A stretch of 16,395 nucleotides of DNA from Myroides sp. GTDB lineage: Bacteria; Bacteroidota; Bacteroidia; Flavobacteriales; Flavobacteriaceae. The stretch covers positions 1 through 16,395 of the forward strand of contig JAHAYQ010000052.1 in assembly GCA_018384465.1 (NCBI GenBank), written 5' to 3'. A program made the translations under genes and the position numbers. This document shows, in pieces, positions 7,437 through 14,753 of the stretch. A model generated the notes under the pieces. That model saw only the letters and a program-made list of their open reading frames with translations. It was not told the DNA's origin and did no database searches. The stretch's first letter is position 1. Each line of letters begins with the position of its first letter.

Positions 7437-9413
7437 TTAATACTGCAAAAGTAGCAATAAATCTTTTTCAAATCGTTCTTTTGGTAAATATTGCGCTTCT
7501 AATTGATCCATAAACGGAATAGGTGTTTCAATACTTCCTACGCGTTTAACTGGCGCATCTAAATATTCAAAACATTCTTCCATAATCCAAGCAGATAAAT
7601 CACTAGCAATACCTCCAAACAAACTATCTTCTTGTAATATAAGTACTTTATTTGTTTTTTGAACCGATTTTTTGATCGTTTCATAATCTAAAGGTTGTAA
7701 AGTACGCAAATCGATAAGATCTGCCGATATATTTGGGTGTTTATCTAAAGTTTCCATTGCCCAATGTACACCTGCTCCATACGAAATAATAGTGATATCG
7801 GTACCTTCATTAATCAAAGCTGCCTGACCGAATGGAATGGTGTAATAGTTGGTAGGAACATCTTGCGATTTACTTCGATACAAGTTTTTATGTTCAAAGA
7901 AAATTACCGGATTAGGATCATTGATAGCTGTATTTAGCAAACCTTTTGCATCGACTGGAAACGCAGGATACACTACTTTTAATCCTGGTGTTTTAGTAAA
8001 CCAAGCTTCATTTGTTTGCGAATGAAAAGGCCCGGCACCCGATCCGGCACCACATGGCATACGCACCACTACATCGGCATGCTCATTCCAACGGTAATGC
8101 TGTTTAGCCAACAAGTTAACGATGGGGTTAAAACCTGTTGAAACGAAATCGGCGAACTGCATTTCTACAATTGCTTTGTATTTGTTAATTGATAAACCTG
8201 CAGCTGCAGATACAATAATGCTTTCGCAGATAGGTGTATTTCGGATTTTTTCTTTACCAAAAAGATCAACAAAACCTCCGGTTACTTTAAAAGCACCTCC
8301 GTACTCTGCAATATCCTGCCCCATAATCACCAAGTTGTCATGACGATCGAATGATTGTTTTAACCCTTCAGCAATGGCATCAATAAATCGACTATTCTTT
8401 GTTTCAATACCAGCTTCAAAATGTTGGTATTCGTATGGTTTATACACATCATTCAATTCTGTTTGCAGATTGGCTTCTATGTCACCTTCATCCTGCGTCA
8501 TTTTCCAATGTGTGTCTATTTCATCTTTCAGTTCTTTGCGAATTTCAGCATCTAATTCAGTAGATAAAAATCCTTCTTCTTCTAAATATACTTTAAATCG
8601 AGCAATAGGATCTTTTATTTTCCACTCATCAAAAAGCTCTTGAGGAATATATTTTGTTCCACTTGCTTCTTCATGTCCTCGCATTCTAAACGTTTTCATT
8701 TCAATAAGAACAGGTCGAGGGTTTACGCGCATATCTTCAGCAATTTTAGAAAGTTTAGTATATACTTCTAAAATATTATTACCATCTAAAATATGACTTT
8801 CCATACCATAACCAAGAGCTCTGTCTGCTAAATTTTCACACTTATATTGCTCGCGTGTAGGAGTTGACAAACCATAACCATTATTTTCGATAATAAACAA
8901 TACAGGCAAATCCCAAACAGATGCCACATTTAATGCTTCGTGAAAATCACCTTCAGAAGTAGCACCTTCACCCGTAAAAACAGCGGTTATTTTATTTTCT
9001 TTACGCAGTTTATGTGCTAATGCAATACCATCGGCAATCCCTAATTGCGGTCCTAAATGCGAAATCATTCCAACAATATTGTACTCTTGGGTACCGAAAT
9101 GAAACGAACGGTCGCGCCCTTTAGTAAAACCGTTTGCTTTACCTTGCCATTGTGAAAACAAACGATAAAGCGGAATATTACGCGAGGTAAACACCCCTAA
9201 ATTACGGTGCATTGGTAAAATATATTCGTCGGGTTGTAAAATTGAAGTCACCCCTACTGCGATGGCTTCTTGCCCTATTCCAGAGAACCATTTTGACACT
9301 TTACCTTGACGGATAAGAATCAACATTTTTTCTTCTATTAAACGGGGTTTTAAGAGCTTTTTATATAAATCTAAAAGAATTTCTTTTGTCAGCATTTCAG
9401 ATGGTGCCTCCAT
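7437..9413 (-). CDS. 2-oxo acid dehydrogenase E1, fused alpha and beta subunits (branched-chain type)
   Basis: This 658-residue thiamine-diphosphate enzyme decarboxylates a 2-oxo acid and passes the acyl group to an E2 lipoyl protein. The alpha half (about residues 10-320) has IGQEA, the His69-Arg70 pair, SFHF with His105, the ThDP/Mg motif GEGATSEGDFHEA to ENN (148-178), and MRGHEEAS. The beta half (about 340-658) has MGQDIAEYGGAFKVTGG, ICESIIVSAAAGL, Glu417 in VEMQFADF, and GAGPFHSQTNEAW with His464. E1 is usually two genes; the single fused chain is a recurring Bacteroidota arrangement. Pattern and fusion favour branched-chain 2-oxoisovalerate dehydrogenase, supplying precursors for iso-branched fatty acids, over pyruvate dehydrogenase, but substrate is inferred. 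E2 and E3 are not in the window. It is probably the first gene of a unit with purC. Confidence 0.92.
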   Translation of the reverse strand: MEAPSEMLTKEILLDLYKKLLKPRLIEEKMLILIRQGKVSKWFSGIGQEAIAVGVTSILQPDEYILPMHRNLGVFTSRNIPLYRLFSQWQGKANGFTKGRDRSFHFGTQEYNIVGMISHLGPQLGIADGIALAHKLRKENKITAVFTGEGATSEGDFHEALNVASVWDLPVLFIIENNGYGLSTPTREQYKCENLADRALGYGMESHILDGNNILEVYTKLSKIAEDMRVNPRPVLIEMKTFRMRGHEEASGTKYIPQELFDEWKIKDPIARFKVYLEEEGFLSTELDAEIRKELKDEIDTHWKMTQDEGDIEANLQTELNDVYKPYEYQHFEAGIETKNSRFIDAIAEGLKQSFDRHDNLVIMGQDIAEYGGAFKVTGGFVDLFGKEKIRNTPICESIIVSAAAGLSINKYKAIVEMQFADFVSTGFNPIVNLLAKQHYRWNEHADVVVRMPCGAGSGAGPFHSQTNEAWFTKTPGLKVVYPAFPVDAKGLLNTAINDPNPVIFFEHKNLYRSKSQDVPTNYYTIPFGQAALINEGTDITIISYGAGVHWAMETLDKHPNISADLIDLRTLQPLDYETIKKSVQKTNKVLILQEDSLFGGIASDLSAWIMEECFEYLDAPVKRVGSIETPIPFMDQLEAQYLPKERFEKDLLLLLQY

Positions 9414-9439
9414 AAAATAATATGTTTTTTTAACGGCAT

Positions 9440-9447
9440 CTAAAGTA
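9440..9447 (-). promoter_or_regulatory. Weak candidate -7 box for the E1-purC-nitroreductase unit
   Basis: On the minus strand this reads TACTTTAG, which matches five of the six fixed positions of TAnnTTTG. It is 26 bases before the E1 start codon, a sensible leader length. No TTG element is seen at the expected upstream spacing. It is listed only because some promoter must lie in this 248-base divergent gap (9414-9661) and this is the best-placed candidate found. Confidence 0.22.
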
Positions 9448-9583
9448 CTAAAAAATATGGCTAAAAAAATAAATTTTTATATCATTCTTCACCTAACTAC
9501 CATTACTTTTTCATTTTATAAATACACCGCGTTTTTATCTGTAAAAATAGATTGATTATGAAGTTGATAGCCTATTTTGCACC

Positions 9584-9599
9584 TAATATATTTATATTA
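9584..9599. promoter_or_regulatory. Palindrome upstream of the AraC-type regulator gene (possible operator)
   Basis: A perfect inverted repeat, TAATATA-TT-TATATTA, with 7-bp arms and a 2-base centre, lies 62 bases before the regulator start codon in the divergent gap between the E1 gene and the regulator. Its symmetry suits a dimeric DNA-binding protein. AraC-family proteins more often use direct repeats, however, and such AT-only palindromes arise easily by chance in this base composition. A tentative call. Confidence 0.3.
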
Positions 9600-9611
9600 C
9601 TAAAATATACA

Positions 9612-9642
9612 TTGGCTTTTTTACCCAAAAGGTTTACTTTTA
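9612..9642 (+). promoter_or_regulatory. Candidate promoter of the AraC-type regulator gene
   Basis: A TTG (9612-9614) and a TACTTTTA box (9635-9642) are separated by 20 bases. This spacing fits the Bacteroidota -33/-7 arrangement, and the box departs from TAnnTTTG only in its last base. The ATG of the regulator is 19 bases further on, which would give a short leader. An alternative imperfect TTG (9552-9554) with TATTTTG (9573-9579) lies further upstream. Neither is exact. Confidence 0.33.
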
Positions 9643-9660
9643 GATATTAATTCCATTTAT

Positions 9661-10477
9661 AATGATTAACGAACAATTGATCCAGGTAGCAATAAAGAAC
9701 GATACATTTGAAATCAGTTCCCCTTTATACTACATTTTACTTTTCGAGGCGAAGAGTGTGTTTACAATTGATCTCGTTAGTTATCATGCGGTTCCAAACA
9801 GAGTGGTATTTCTGAGTCCGTACCAACACTTTCAATTAACAGATACATTGGAAACGTCTATTCAATCCTTATCTTTCCACGCTGATTTTTACTGCATAGA
9901 ATACCATAAAAAAGAAGTAGCATGTAACGGCATATTATTTAATAACATATATGAAACACCTTATGTAGATTTGAATACGGAAGAATTTATGGAAGTAAAA
10001 TCGATCTTTAAAAAGATATCTTTATTACAAAATGTGCATGCTTCGTATGAAATTTCTTTAAAAAAAGCGTATTTGCAATTAGCACTCGCATTGTGTAGCA
10101 AACAAAAACAACTAACTCTTTCGGTGAGAAACACCTCCATTCCTTCCGAATTTTCAAATTTCAGAGCTTTAATTGAACAGCATTTTATAAAAGAACGTAC
10201 TATTTCTTTTTATGCACAAAAATATCAGTTATCTAACGAAGCATTTAGTAAAAAGATTAAATCGCTTTACGGAAAGCCACCAAGTGTTTTAATTAAAGAA
10301 CGTTTAATTTTAGAAGCAAAAAAAATGTTGCATCTAAGTTATAAAAACATCAATGAAATTGCTTTTGAATTAGGATTTACAGATGAGTTTCACTTTAGTA
10401 AATATTTTAAAAATGAAGTGGGAATAGCTCCCAAAGGCTATCGCGAAAATGTAGGAATATCAATTGTAGCAAAATAA
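9661..10477 (+). CDS. AraC-family transcriptional regulator (RclR-like position)
   Basis: This 271-residue regulator has an N-terminal sensing domain (about residues 1-150) and a C-terminal AraC-type double helix-turn-helix (about 165-265). The DNA-binding half shows FYAQKYQLSNEAFSKKIKS (first HTH), then INEIAFELGFTDEFHFSKYFKNEVGIAPKGYR, the classical second HTH signature with Gly238-Phe239 and the terminal G-x-x-P-x-x-YR. The N-terminal part has an LSPYQHFQL cupin-like stretch, and FYCIEY...VACNG places Cys78 and Cys88 ten residues apart; a third cysteine is Cys145. The next gene, 72 bases on, encodes an RclC-like protein. In E. coli the AraC-type RclR controls rclABC in response to hypochlorous acid, so a similar role is inferred here but not shown. 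The start is the ATG at 9661-9663; a weak hairpin follows the stop. Confidence 0.9.
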
Positions 10478-10491
10478 TACATGTTTTTGCC

Positions 10492-10510
10492 GGAATGATG
10501 CATTCTTTTA
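10492..10510 (+). terminator. Weak hairpin with T run between the regulator and the DUF417 gene
   Basis: GAATG (10493-10497) and CATTC (10501-10505) pair around a 3-base loop, extendable by one G-U pair, and TTTT follows. The stem is short, so it may act as a partial terminator or attenuator between the regulator and the membrane protein gene, or be fortuitous. The rest of the 72-base gap shows no convincing promoter. Confidence 0.25.
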
Positions 10511-10549
10511 GTACTAAGAAAGCAAGAAATTTGAGTTTTAATTATTCTT

Positions 10550-11182
10550 ATGCAAGCACTTACATATTTTTTATCAAGGTTACACGTTTCGTTTATTCAC
10601 TTTTTACGCATTGCTATTTTTATTGTTATGGCATGGATTGGCGGATTAAAAGCATTTCCGTATGAAGCAGATGGCATTGTGCCTTTTGTTAGCAACAGTC
10701 CGTTTATGTCTTTTTTCTATCAGAATGCTGACAGAACAGCCACTGATTCGTCAGGTAAAAATGTTGCCGAATACATGTTATACAAAAATCCAGAAGGAAA
10801 GGTTGTACAGAAAAACATTGATTGGCATCAAGAAAATGGCACTTATTTATTTTCGTATGGATTAGGATTAGTTATCTTTGGTATTGGCACCTTAGTTTTA
10901 CTTGGTATTTGGTATCCTAAAGTAGGAATGATTGGTGGTTTACTAACTTTTGGAATGTCTATCGTTACCTTATCCTTCTTAATAAGCACGCCCGAAGTAT
11001 ATGTGCCTAATTTGGGAGGAGATTTTCCTACTCCGCATCACGGTTTTCCGTATTTATCAGGAGCTGGTAGATTGGTACTAAAAGACATTATTATGATGGC
11101 TGGTGGATTAATTGTAGCTTCCCAAGCTGCACAATGCCTGATCAAAAAGAAAACTGAAAAGACAAATAGCCATATTGCATAA
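10550..11182 (+). CDS. DUF417 family inner membrane protein (RclC/YkgB-like)
   Basis: This 210-residue membrane protein belongs to DUF417. It shares the blocks of E. coli RclC (YkgB): MAWIGGLKAFPYEADGIVPF then VSNSPFMSFFY at about residues 27-57, an NGTYLFSYGLGLVI segment, TLSFLISTPEVYVPNLGG (about 140-158) and HHGFPYLSGAGRLVLKD (about 164-180). Four hydrophobic helices are visible (about 14-34, 98-121, 124-148 and 178-195), with a longer soluble loop after the first. RclC is induced by reactive chlorine and contributes to HOCl survival, but its molecular function is not established. The 72-base gap from the AraC-type gene on the same strand suggests linked control. A hairpin terminator follows, so no third gene joins the unit. 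Family identity is firm; the stress role is inferred. Confidence 0.9.
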   Translation: MQALTYFLSRLHVSFIHFLRIAIFIVMAWIGGLKAFPYEADGIVPFVSNSPFMSFFYQNADRTATDSSGKNVAEYMLYKNPEGKVVQKNIDWHQENGTYLFSYGLGLVIFGIGTLVLLGIWYPKVGMIGGLLTFGMSIVTLSFLISTPEVYVPNLGGDFPTPHHGFPYLSGAGRLVLKDIIMMAGGLIVASQAAQCLIKKKTEKTNSHIA

Positions 11183-11206
11183 AGTTTAAGATCAAATTAA
11201 ACGATT

Positions 11207-11247
11207 AAAACAGAAGGTGTCTAAAAAAGATTCTTTCTGTTTTTTTA
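11207..11247 (+). terminator. Intrinsic terminator after the DUF417 gene
   Basis: AAAACAGAA (11207-11215) pairs with TTCTGTTTT (11235-11243) across a 19-base loop, extendable by one G-U pair. The right arm runs into seven consecutive Ts (11240-11246) and then AATT. It starts 24 bases after the DUF417 stop codon. It should separate that gene from the sugar dehydrogenase operon. The large loop makes it less ideal than the hairpin at 5775-5804. Confidence 0.65.
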
Positions 11248-11297
11248 ATTTCATTAAAGTAAGTCCACGTTAATCAATTAATCATCATTTAATTTTT

Positions 11298-11381
11298 AAA
11301 TCTATTTATAAAATATAAGGCATCTATTTACATTTAGTTCTTTAACATCTAAACTATACTTTTCTTACAATAAATAGATTT
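11298..11381. repeat. Three copies of a 9-bp motif (TAAATAGAT) upstream of the sugar dehydrogenase operon
   Basis: ATCTATTTA occurs at 11300-11308 and again at 11322-11330, 22 bases apart, about two helical turns. Its reverse complement TAAATAGAT is at 11371-11379. The outer copies extend to a perfect 12-bp inverted repeat (11298-11309 and 11370-11381) separated by 60 bases. The set lies 57-140 bases before the dehydrogenase start codon, where operator sites would be expected. The remainder of the gap 11183-11437 holds the terminator at 11207-11247 and AT-rich sequence with no ORF. This could be a regulator-binding array or compositional chance. Confidence 0.4.
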
Positions 11382-11407
11382 TCACTATATATTTAAAACA
11401 GAATTTG

Positions 11408-11415
11408 TAACTTTA
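11408..11415 (+). promoter_or_regulatory. Weak candidate -7 box of the sugar dehydrogenase/TonB receptor operon
   Basis: TAACTTTA matches TAnnTTTG at all fixed positions except the last and lies 22 bases before the ATG at 11438. No TTG is found at the normal upstream distance. It is offered as the best-placed box in this gap, with low confidence. Confidence 0.28.
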
Positions 11416-11437
11416 CTATACTATAAAAAAGAAAGTT

Positions 11438-12664
11438 ATGAAATATACATTAATTACTCCATTTTTGGCAGCTGTTTTGGTCTCTTGCAACAAAACAAAT
11501 TCTTCTAATACAACAACAGTTACCGATGCGAATACGCCAGTTGAAACCCAAGCACCTAATACTAATTACAAACCTGCTTTTGAAGGACAAACACGAGTAC
11601 CACGTGTCCAAACTACCACCCCCTTCACCAGTACACTTATCACCAGTGATTTAAATGGGCCTTGGGCAGTTACCACTTTGCCCGATGGAAAATTATTAAT
11701 TACCGAAAACGAAGGATACTTAGTAATTGTAGATCCCCTTACTGGAAGCATTAGCGAGCCTATTAAAGGTTTGCCTGAAGTAGACGATCAAAATCAAGGA
11801 GGTTTATTAGGGTTAACACTTGATCCAGATTTTGAAAATAACCGCATGCTTTATTGGGTATTTTCCGAGAAAGCATCAGGCGGCAACCACACCGCTGTTG
11901 CAAAAGGCAGATTAGCTTTAGACAATCGTTCTGTAGAACAAGCAAAAGTTATTTACCGTGCCCTACCCACTTATGACGGTACGTTACATTATGGGGGGCG
12001 TATTATTTTTGATAAAGAAGGTCATTTATTTGTTAGTACAGGAGAGCGTTCTGATAAAGAAACACGGCCACAAGCTCAAGATTTAAAATCGGCTTTAGGT
12101 AAAATCCTACGAATTACAACCGATGGAGCGGCAGTACCTAATAATCCATTTTATAACCAAGGTGATGCATTGCCCGAAATTTACAGTTATGGTCACCGAA
12201 ATCCTCAGGGACTAGCTTTTCACCCTGAAACAGGAGATTTGTGGAGCAACGAATTTGGACCACGAGGCGGAGATGAACTCAATTTAATCAAAGCAGGAAT
12301 AAATTACGGTTGGCCTACCATAACCTATGGCATAGAATACAGCGGTGATGAAATTGGCACGCCACCTATACAGCAAAAAGAAGGAATGGAGCAACCTGTT
12401 TACTATTGGGATCCTGTACTTTCACCAAGTGGTATGGCATTTTATACTGGCGAACGCGTACCCGAATGGAAAAACAGTCTATTTATTTGCGGTTTAAGCA
12501 GTACACATATTTCCCGCTTAGTACTTGAAAAACAAAAAGTAGTAGGTGAAGAACGTTTGATGACAGATCTTAATGAACGATTCAGAGATATTACTCAAGG
12601 AAAAGACGAAGCACTTTACGTGGTAACTCAAGCTGGTAAACTCTACAAATTAGATAAAAAATAA
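11438..12664 (+). CDS. PQQ-dependent sugar (aldose) dehydrogenase, lipoprotein
   Basis: This 408-residue enzyme belongs to the soluble glucose/aldose dehydrogenase family (GSDH, six-bladed beta-propeller, relatives of E. coli YliI/Asd). A lipoprotein signal ends in LVSC with Cys17 as the lipidated residue. A Ser/Thr/Asn-rich linker (about 18-60) leads into the propeller. Recognisable blocks are GPWAVTTLPDGKLLITE (74-90), GGLLGLTLDPDF (121-132), HYGGRI with the catalytic-type His184, IYSYGHRNPQGLAFHP with Arg254 for PQQ contact, and NEFGPRGGDELN with Glu272 and Asp279, the metal-site region. It would oxidise sugars at the periplasmic side of a membrane with PQQ and Ca2+. No acidic surface-export signal follows Cys17, so a periplasm-facing anchor is likelier than surface display. 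The TonB receptor begins 3 bases after its stop. No pqq biosynthesis genes are in view. Confidence 0.92.
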   Translation: MKYTLITPFLAAVLVSCNKTNSSNTTTVTDANTPVETQAPNTNYKPAFEGQTRVPRVQTTTPFTSTLITSDLNGPWAVTTLPDGKLLITENEGYLVIVDPLTGSISEPIKGLPEVDDQNQGGLLGLTLDPDFENNRMLYWVFSEKASGGNHTAVAKGRLALDNRSVEQAKVIYRALPTYDGTLHYGGRIIFDKEGHLFVSTGERSDKETRPQAQDLKSALGKILRITTDGAAVPNNPFYNQGDALPEIYSYGHRNPQGLAFHPETGDLWSNEFGPRGGDELNLIKAGINYGWPTITYGIEYSGDEIGTPPIQQKEGMEQPVYYWDPVLSPSGMAFYTGERVPEWKNSLFICGLSSTHISRLVLEKQKVVGEERLMTDLNERFRDITQGKDEALYVVTQAGKLYKLDKK

Positions 12665-12667
12665 GCG

Positions 12668-14746
12668 ATGGGTACACGCTTTTTGTGGTTTACGTTATTG
12701 CTTTTTTCTATAGAAATAACAGCTCAGTCTAGCGATAGTTTGTCGGTTTCCAGTGAAAACGAGCTCCCTTCTTTAGAAATCAATGCCTATTTTCGTCAAC
12801 AGCCCCTTTTAGGACTTACTTCCTCGGGCGCAACAATTACAACAGAAACCATCAATGCTCAGCAAACCACTACCCTACTACCAGCCTTAAATACCCTTGC
12901 CGGAGTACGAATGGAAGAACGATCACCAGGCAGTTATCGGTTAGCTGTAAGAGGAAGCCTGATCCGTTCGCCTTTTGGTGTACGGAATGTGAAAATATAC
13001 ATTGATGAATTACCACTGACAGACGCCGGAGGAAACACGTATTTGAACTTAATAGATCCTGTTGGCATTGCAAGTATGCATCTATTAAAAGGACCAGATG
13101 GATCGTTGTATGGCGCCCATTCAAACGGCGTTTTGCGGATACAGCCCAAAGGGTTTTATGAAGTGACCAACCAACAAAATATTTTATTAAGTGGCGGATC
13201 GTTTGGGTTATTTCAAGAGCAATTATCCGTTCAACACAACATAAACGATCGCTATTCATTTTCGGTAGACCAATCGTATACCCGTTCGGATGGTTACCGA
13301 GCGCATTCTGCTATGGAAAAGTTCAGCTTTCAAACAGCTCATCGTTGGCGTTATAATGATCGTTCCACAGTAAAAGCATTTATCTTACTTACAGATTTAG
13401 ATTACCAAACACCTGGTGGACTTACAGAAGCACAAATGATTGAAAACCAAAAAATGTCACGTCCACAAGCAGGGAACAATCCTTCAGCAATAGATCAAAA
13501 AGCAGCTATTTATAATAAAACTATTTTTGGAGGTTTAGTACATGAAACCCATTTTTCACCTCAATGGTCACACACTCTTAGCTTATTTGGATCGCACACC
13601 AATTTTGAAAATCCATTCATTACCAATTATGAATTTAGAACCGAAAATAATTTAGGAATTCGTACTTACTTATCGTACACAAATGAAAATCAATCGAATT
13701 TAGGTTGGGAAATGCAATTAGGATTTGAAGGTCAGACCGGATCGTACTCCATAAAAAACTACGACAACAATGAAGGAACAGTTGGCGATCCACAGGCATT
13801 TGACGATTTGAACAATACCCAAAACAGCCTTTTCTACAGAGCAAAAGCCCTTCTTTACCGTGCACTAACAATTGAAGGTACAATGGGTGTGCATCAATTT
13901 CGTGTAGGTTTTCAGCAGCAATATCCACAATTAACAATAGATGAAGGCACTATAAAATATGACAACATTTTAATGCCCCGATTAGCAGCGTCTTATTTAC
14001 TCAACGATCAACTGGCACTCAGAGCTTCAATTTCCAAAGGATATTCTCCTCCTACTATTGCAGAACTTCGATCGTCAGACAATGAGATCAACACCAAATT
14101 GCAAGCCGAAACTGGAATAAATTATGAAACTGGTTTAAGATTTGAAAGTAGGAACCGAAGAACTTTTGCCGATCTAAGTTTGTATCACTATGCTATGAAA
14201 AATGGAATTGTACGTCAATTAAGAGAAAATGGCGCTGAATATTATGTTAATTCAGGTGAAATGACACAAAAAGGTGTGGAAGTTTCTTTTAATACTTACC
14301 TATTACCTCATAGTGCCTACCGTTTGATCACATCCATACACCTACAATCGGCAGTTAGCTACAACCATTACCGGTTTGGGAACTATCGTGTGAGCCAAGA
14401 TGATTTTTCTTACAACAAAGTCACCGCTGTTCCCGATTGGGTTTGGACTAGTACACTCTCTGTAAATCTTTCAAAATTGCGTTTAAATATATGGTATAAT
14501 TACACCTCAGAAATGCCATTAAATGATGCTAATACAGCTCATGCAGCCGCTTATCATTTGGTAAAACTAAAAACTCTTTATCAATTAGCTAACCAAAAGT
14601 GCAACTGGACTTTCTTTGTAGGAGTTGATAATGTATTAAATGAAAAATACAGCTTAGGCAACGATATCAATGCGTTTGGCAATCGATTTTACAATCCTGC
14701 ACCTTCACGTAATTTTTACATTGGTTTGCAATTAAAAAGATTATAA
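12668..14746 (+). CDS. TonB-dependent outer membrane receptor, YncD/PqqU-like (candidate PQQ importer)
   Basis: This 692-residue receptor has a signal peptide (about 1-19, ending ITAQ), a possible TonB box near LPSLEINAY (33-41), a plug domain (about 50-160) with LAVRGSLIRSPFGVRNVKIY and KGPDGSLYGAHSNGVLRI, then a 22-strand-type barrel. There is no N-terminal carboxypeptidase-regulatory-like domain, so it is not a SusC-type protein. Resemblance to E. coli YncD/PqqU, as I remember that sequence, includes YIDELPLTDAGGNT, YQTPGGLTEAQ (246-256), YSPPTIAEL (459-467), DNVLNEKY and the terminal RFYNPAPSRNFYIGL. PqqU imports PQQ. Together with the 3-base spacing from a PQQ enzyme, this suggests PQQ uptake. 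Other cargo, such as a siderophore or oligosaccharide, remains possible. The gene converges on the response regulator with 7 bases between stops. Confidence 0.9.
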   Translation: MGTRFLWFTLLLFSIEITAQSSDSLSVSSENELPSLEINAYFRQQPLLGLTSSGATITTETINAQQTTTLLPALNTLAGVRMEERSPGSYRLAVRGSLIRSPFGVRNVKIYIDELPLTDAGGNTYLNLIDPVGIASMHLLKGPDGSLYGAHSNGVLRIQPKGFYEVTNQQNILLSGGSFGLFQEQLSVQHNINDRYSFSVDQSYTRSDGYRAHSAMEKFSFQTAHRWRYNDRSTVKAFILLTDLDYQTPGGLTEAQMIENQKMSRPQAGNNPSAIDQKAAIYNKTIFGGLVHETHFSPQWSHTLSLFGSHTNFENPFITNYEFRTENNLGIRTYLSYTNENQSNLGWEMQLGFEGQTGSYSIKNYDNNEGTVGDPQAFDDLNNTQNSLFYRAKALLYRALTIEGTMGVHQFRVGFQQQYPQLTIDEGTIKYDNILMPRLAASYLLNDQLALRASISKGYSPPTIAELRSSDNEINTKLQAETGINYETGLRFESRNRRTFADLSLYHYAMKNGIVRQLRENGAEYYVNSGEMTQKGVEVSFNTYLLPHSAYRLITSIHLQSAVSYNHYRFGNYRVSQDDFSYNKVTAVPDWVWTSTLSVNLSKLRLNIWYNYTSEMPLNDANTAHAAAYHLVKLKTLYQLANQKCNWTFFVGVDNVLNEKYSLGNDINAFGNRFYNPAPSRNFYIGLQLKRL

Positions 14747-14753
14747 GGACTAT

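Noticed and set aside
11298..11381. LytTR-type binding site for the nearby response regulator
   Set aside because: The repeated TAAATAGAT element does not match the known LytTR half-site pattern or its 12-13-base spacing, so I did not assign it to that regulator.
11298..11381. CRISPR-like or mobile-element terminal repeats
   Set aside because: The repeats are only 9-12 bp, irregularly oriented and flank no transposase or spacer series; regulatory or chance origin is more sensible.
12870..13259. Minus-strand ORF of 129 codons inside the TonB receptor gene
   Set aside because: It is fully antisense to the plug-encoding region of a clear receptor gene, its translation shows no domain, and its composition is that of a shadow frame.
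12668..14746. SusC-type glycan receptor of a polysaccharide utilisation locus
   Set aside because: The protein is about 690 residues, lacks the N-terminal carboxypeptidase-regulatory-like domain, and has no SusD-like partner or glycoside hydrolase nearby.
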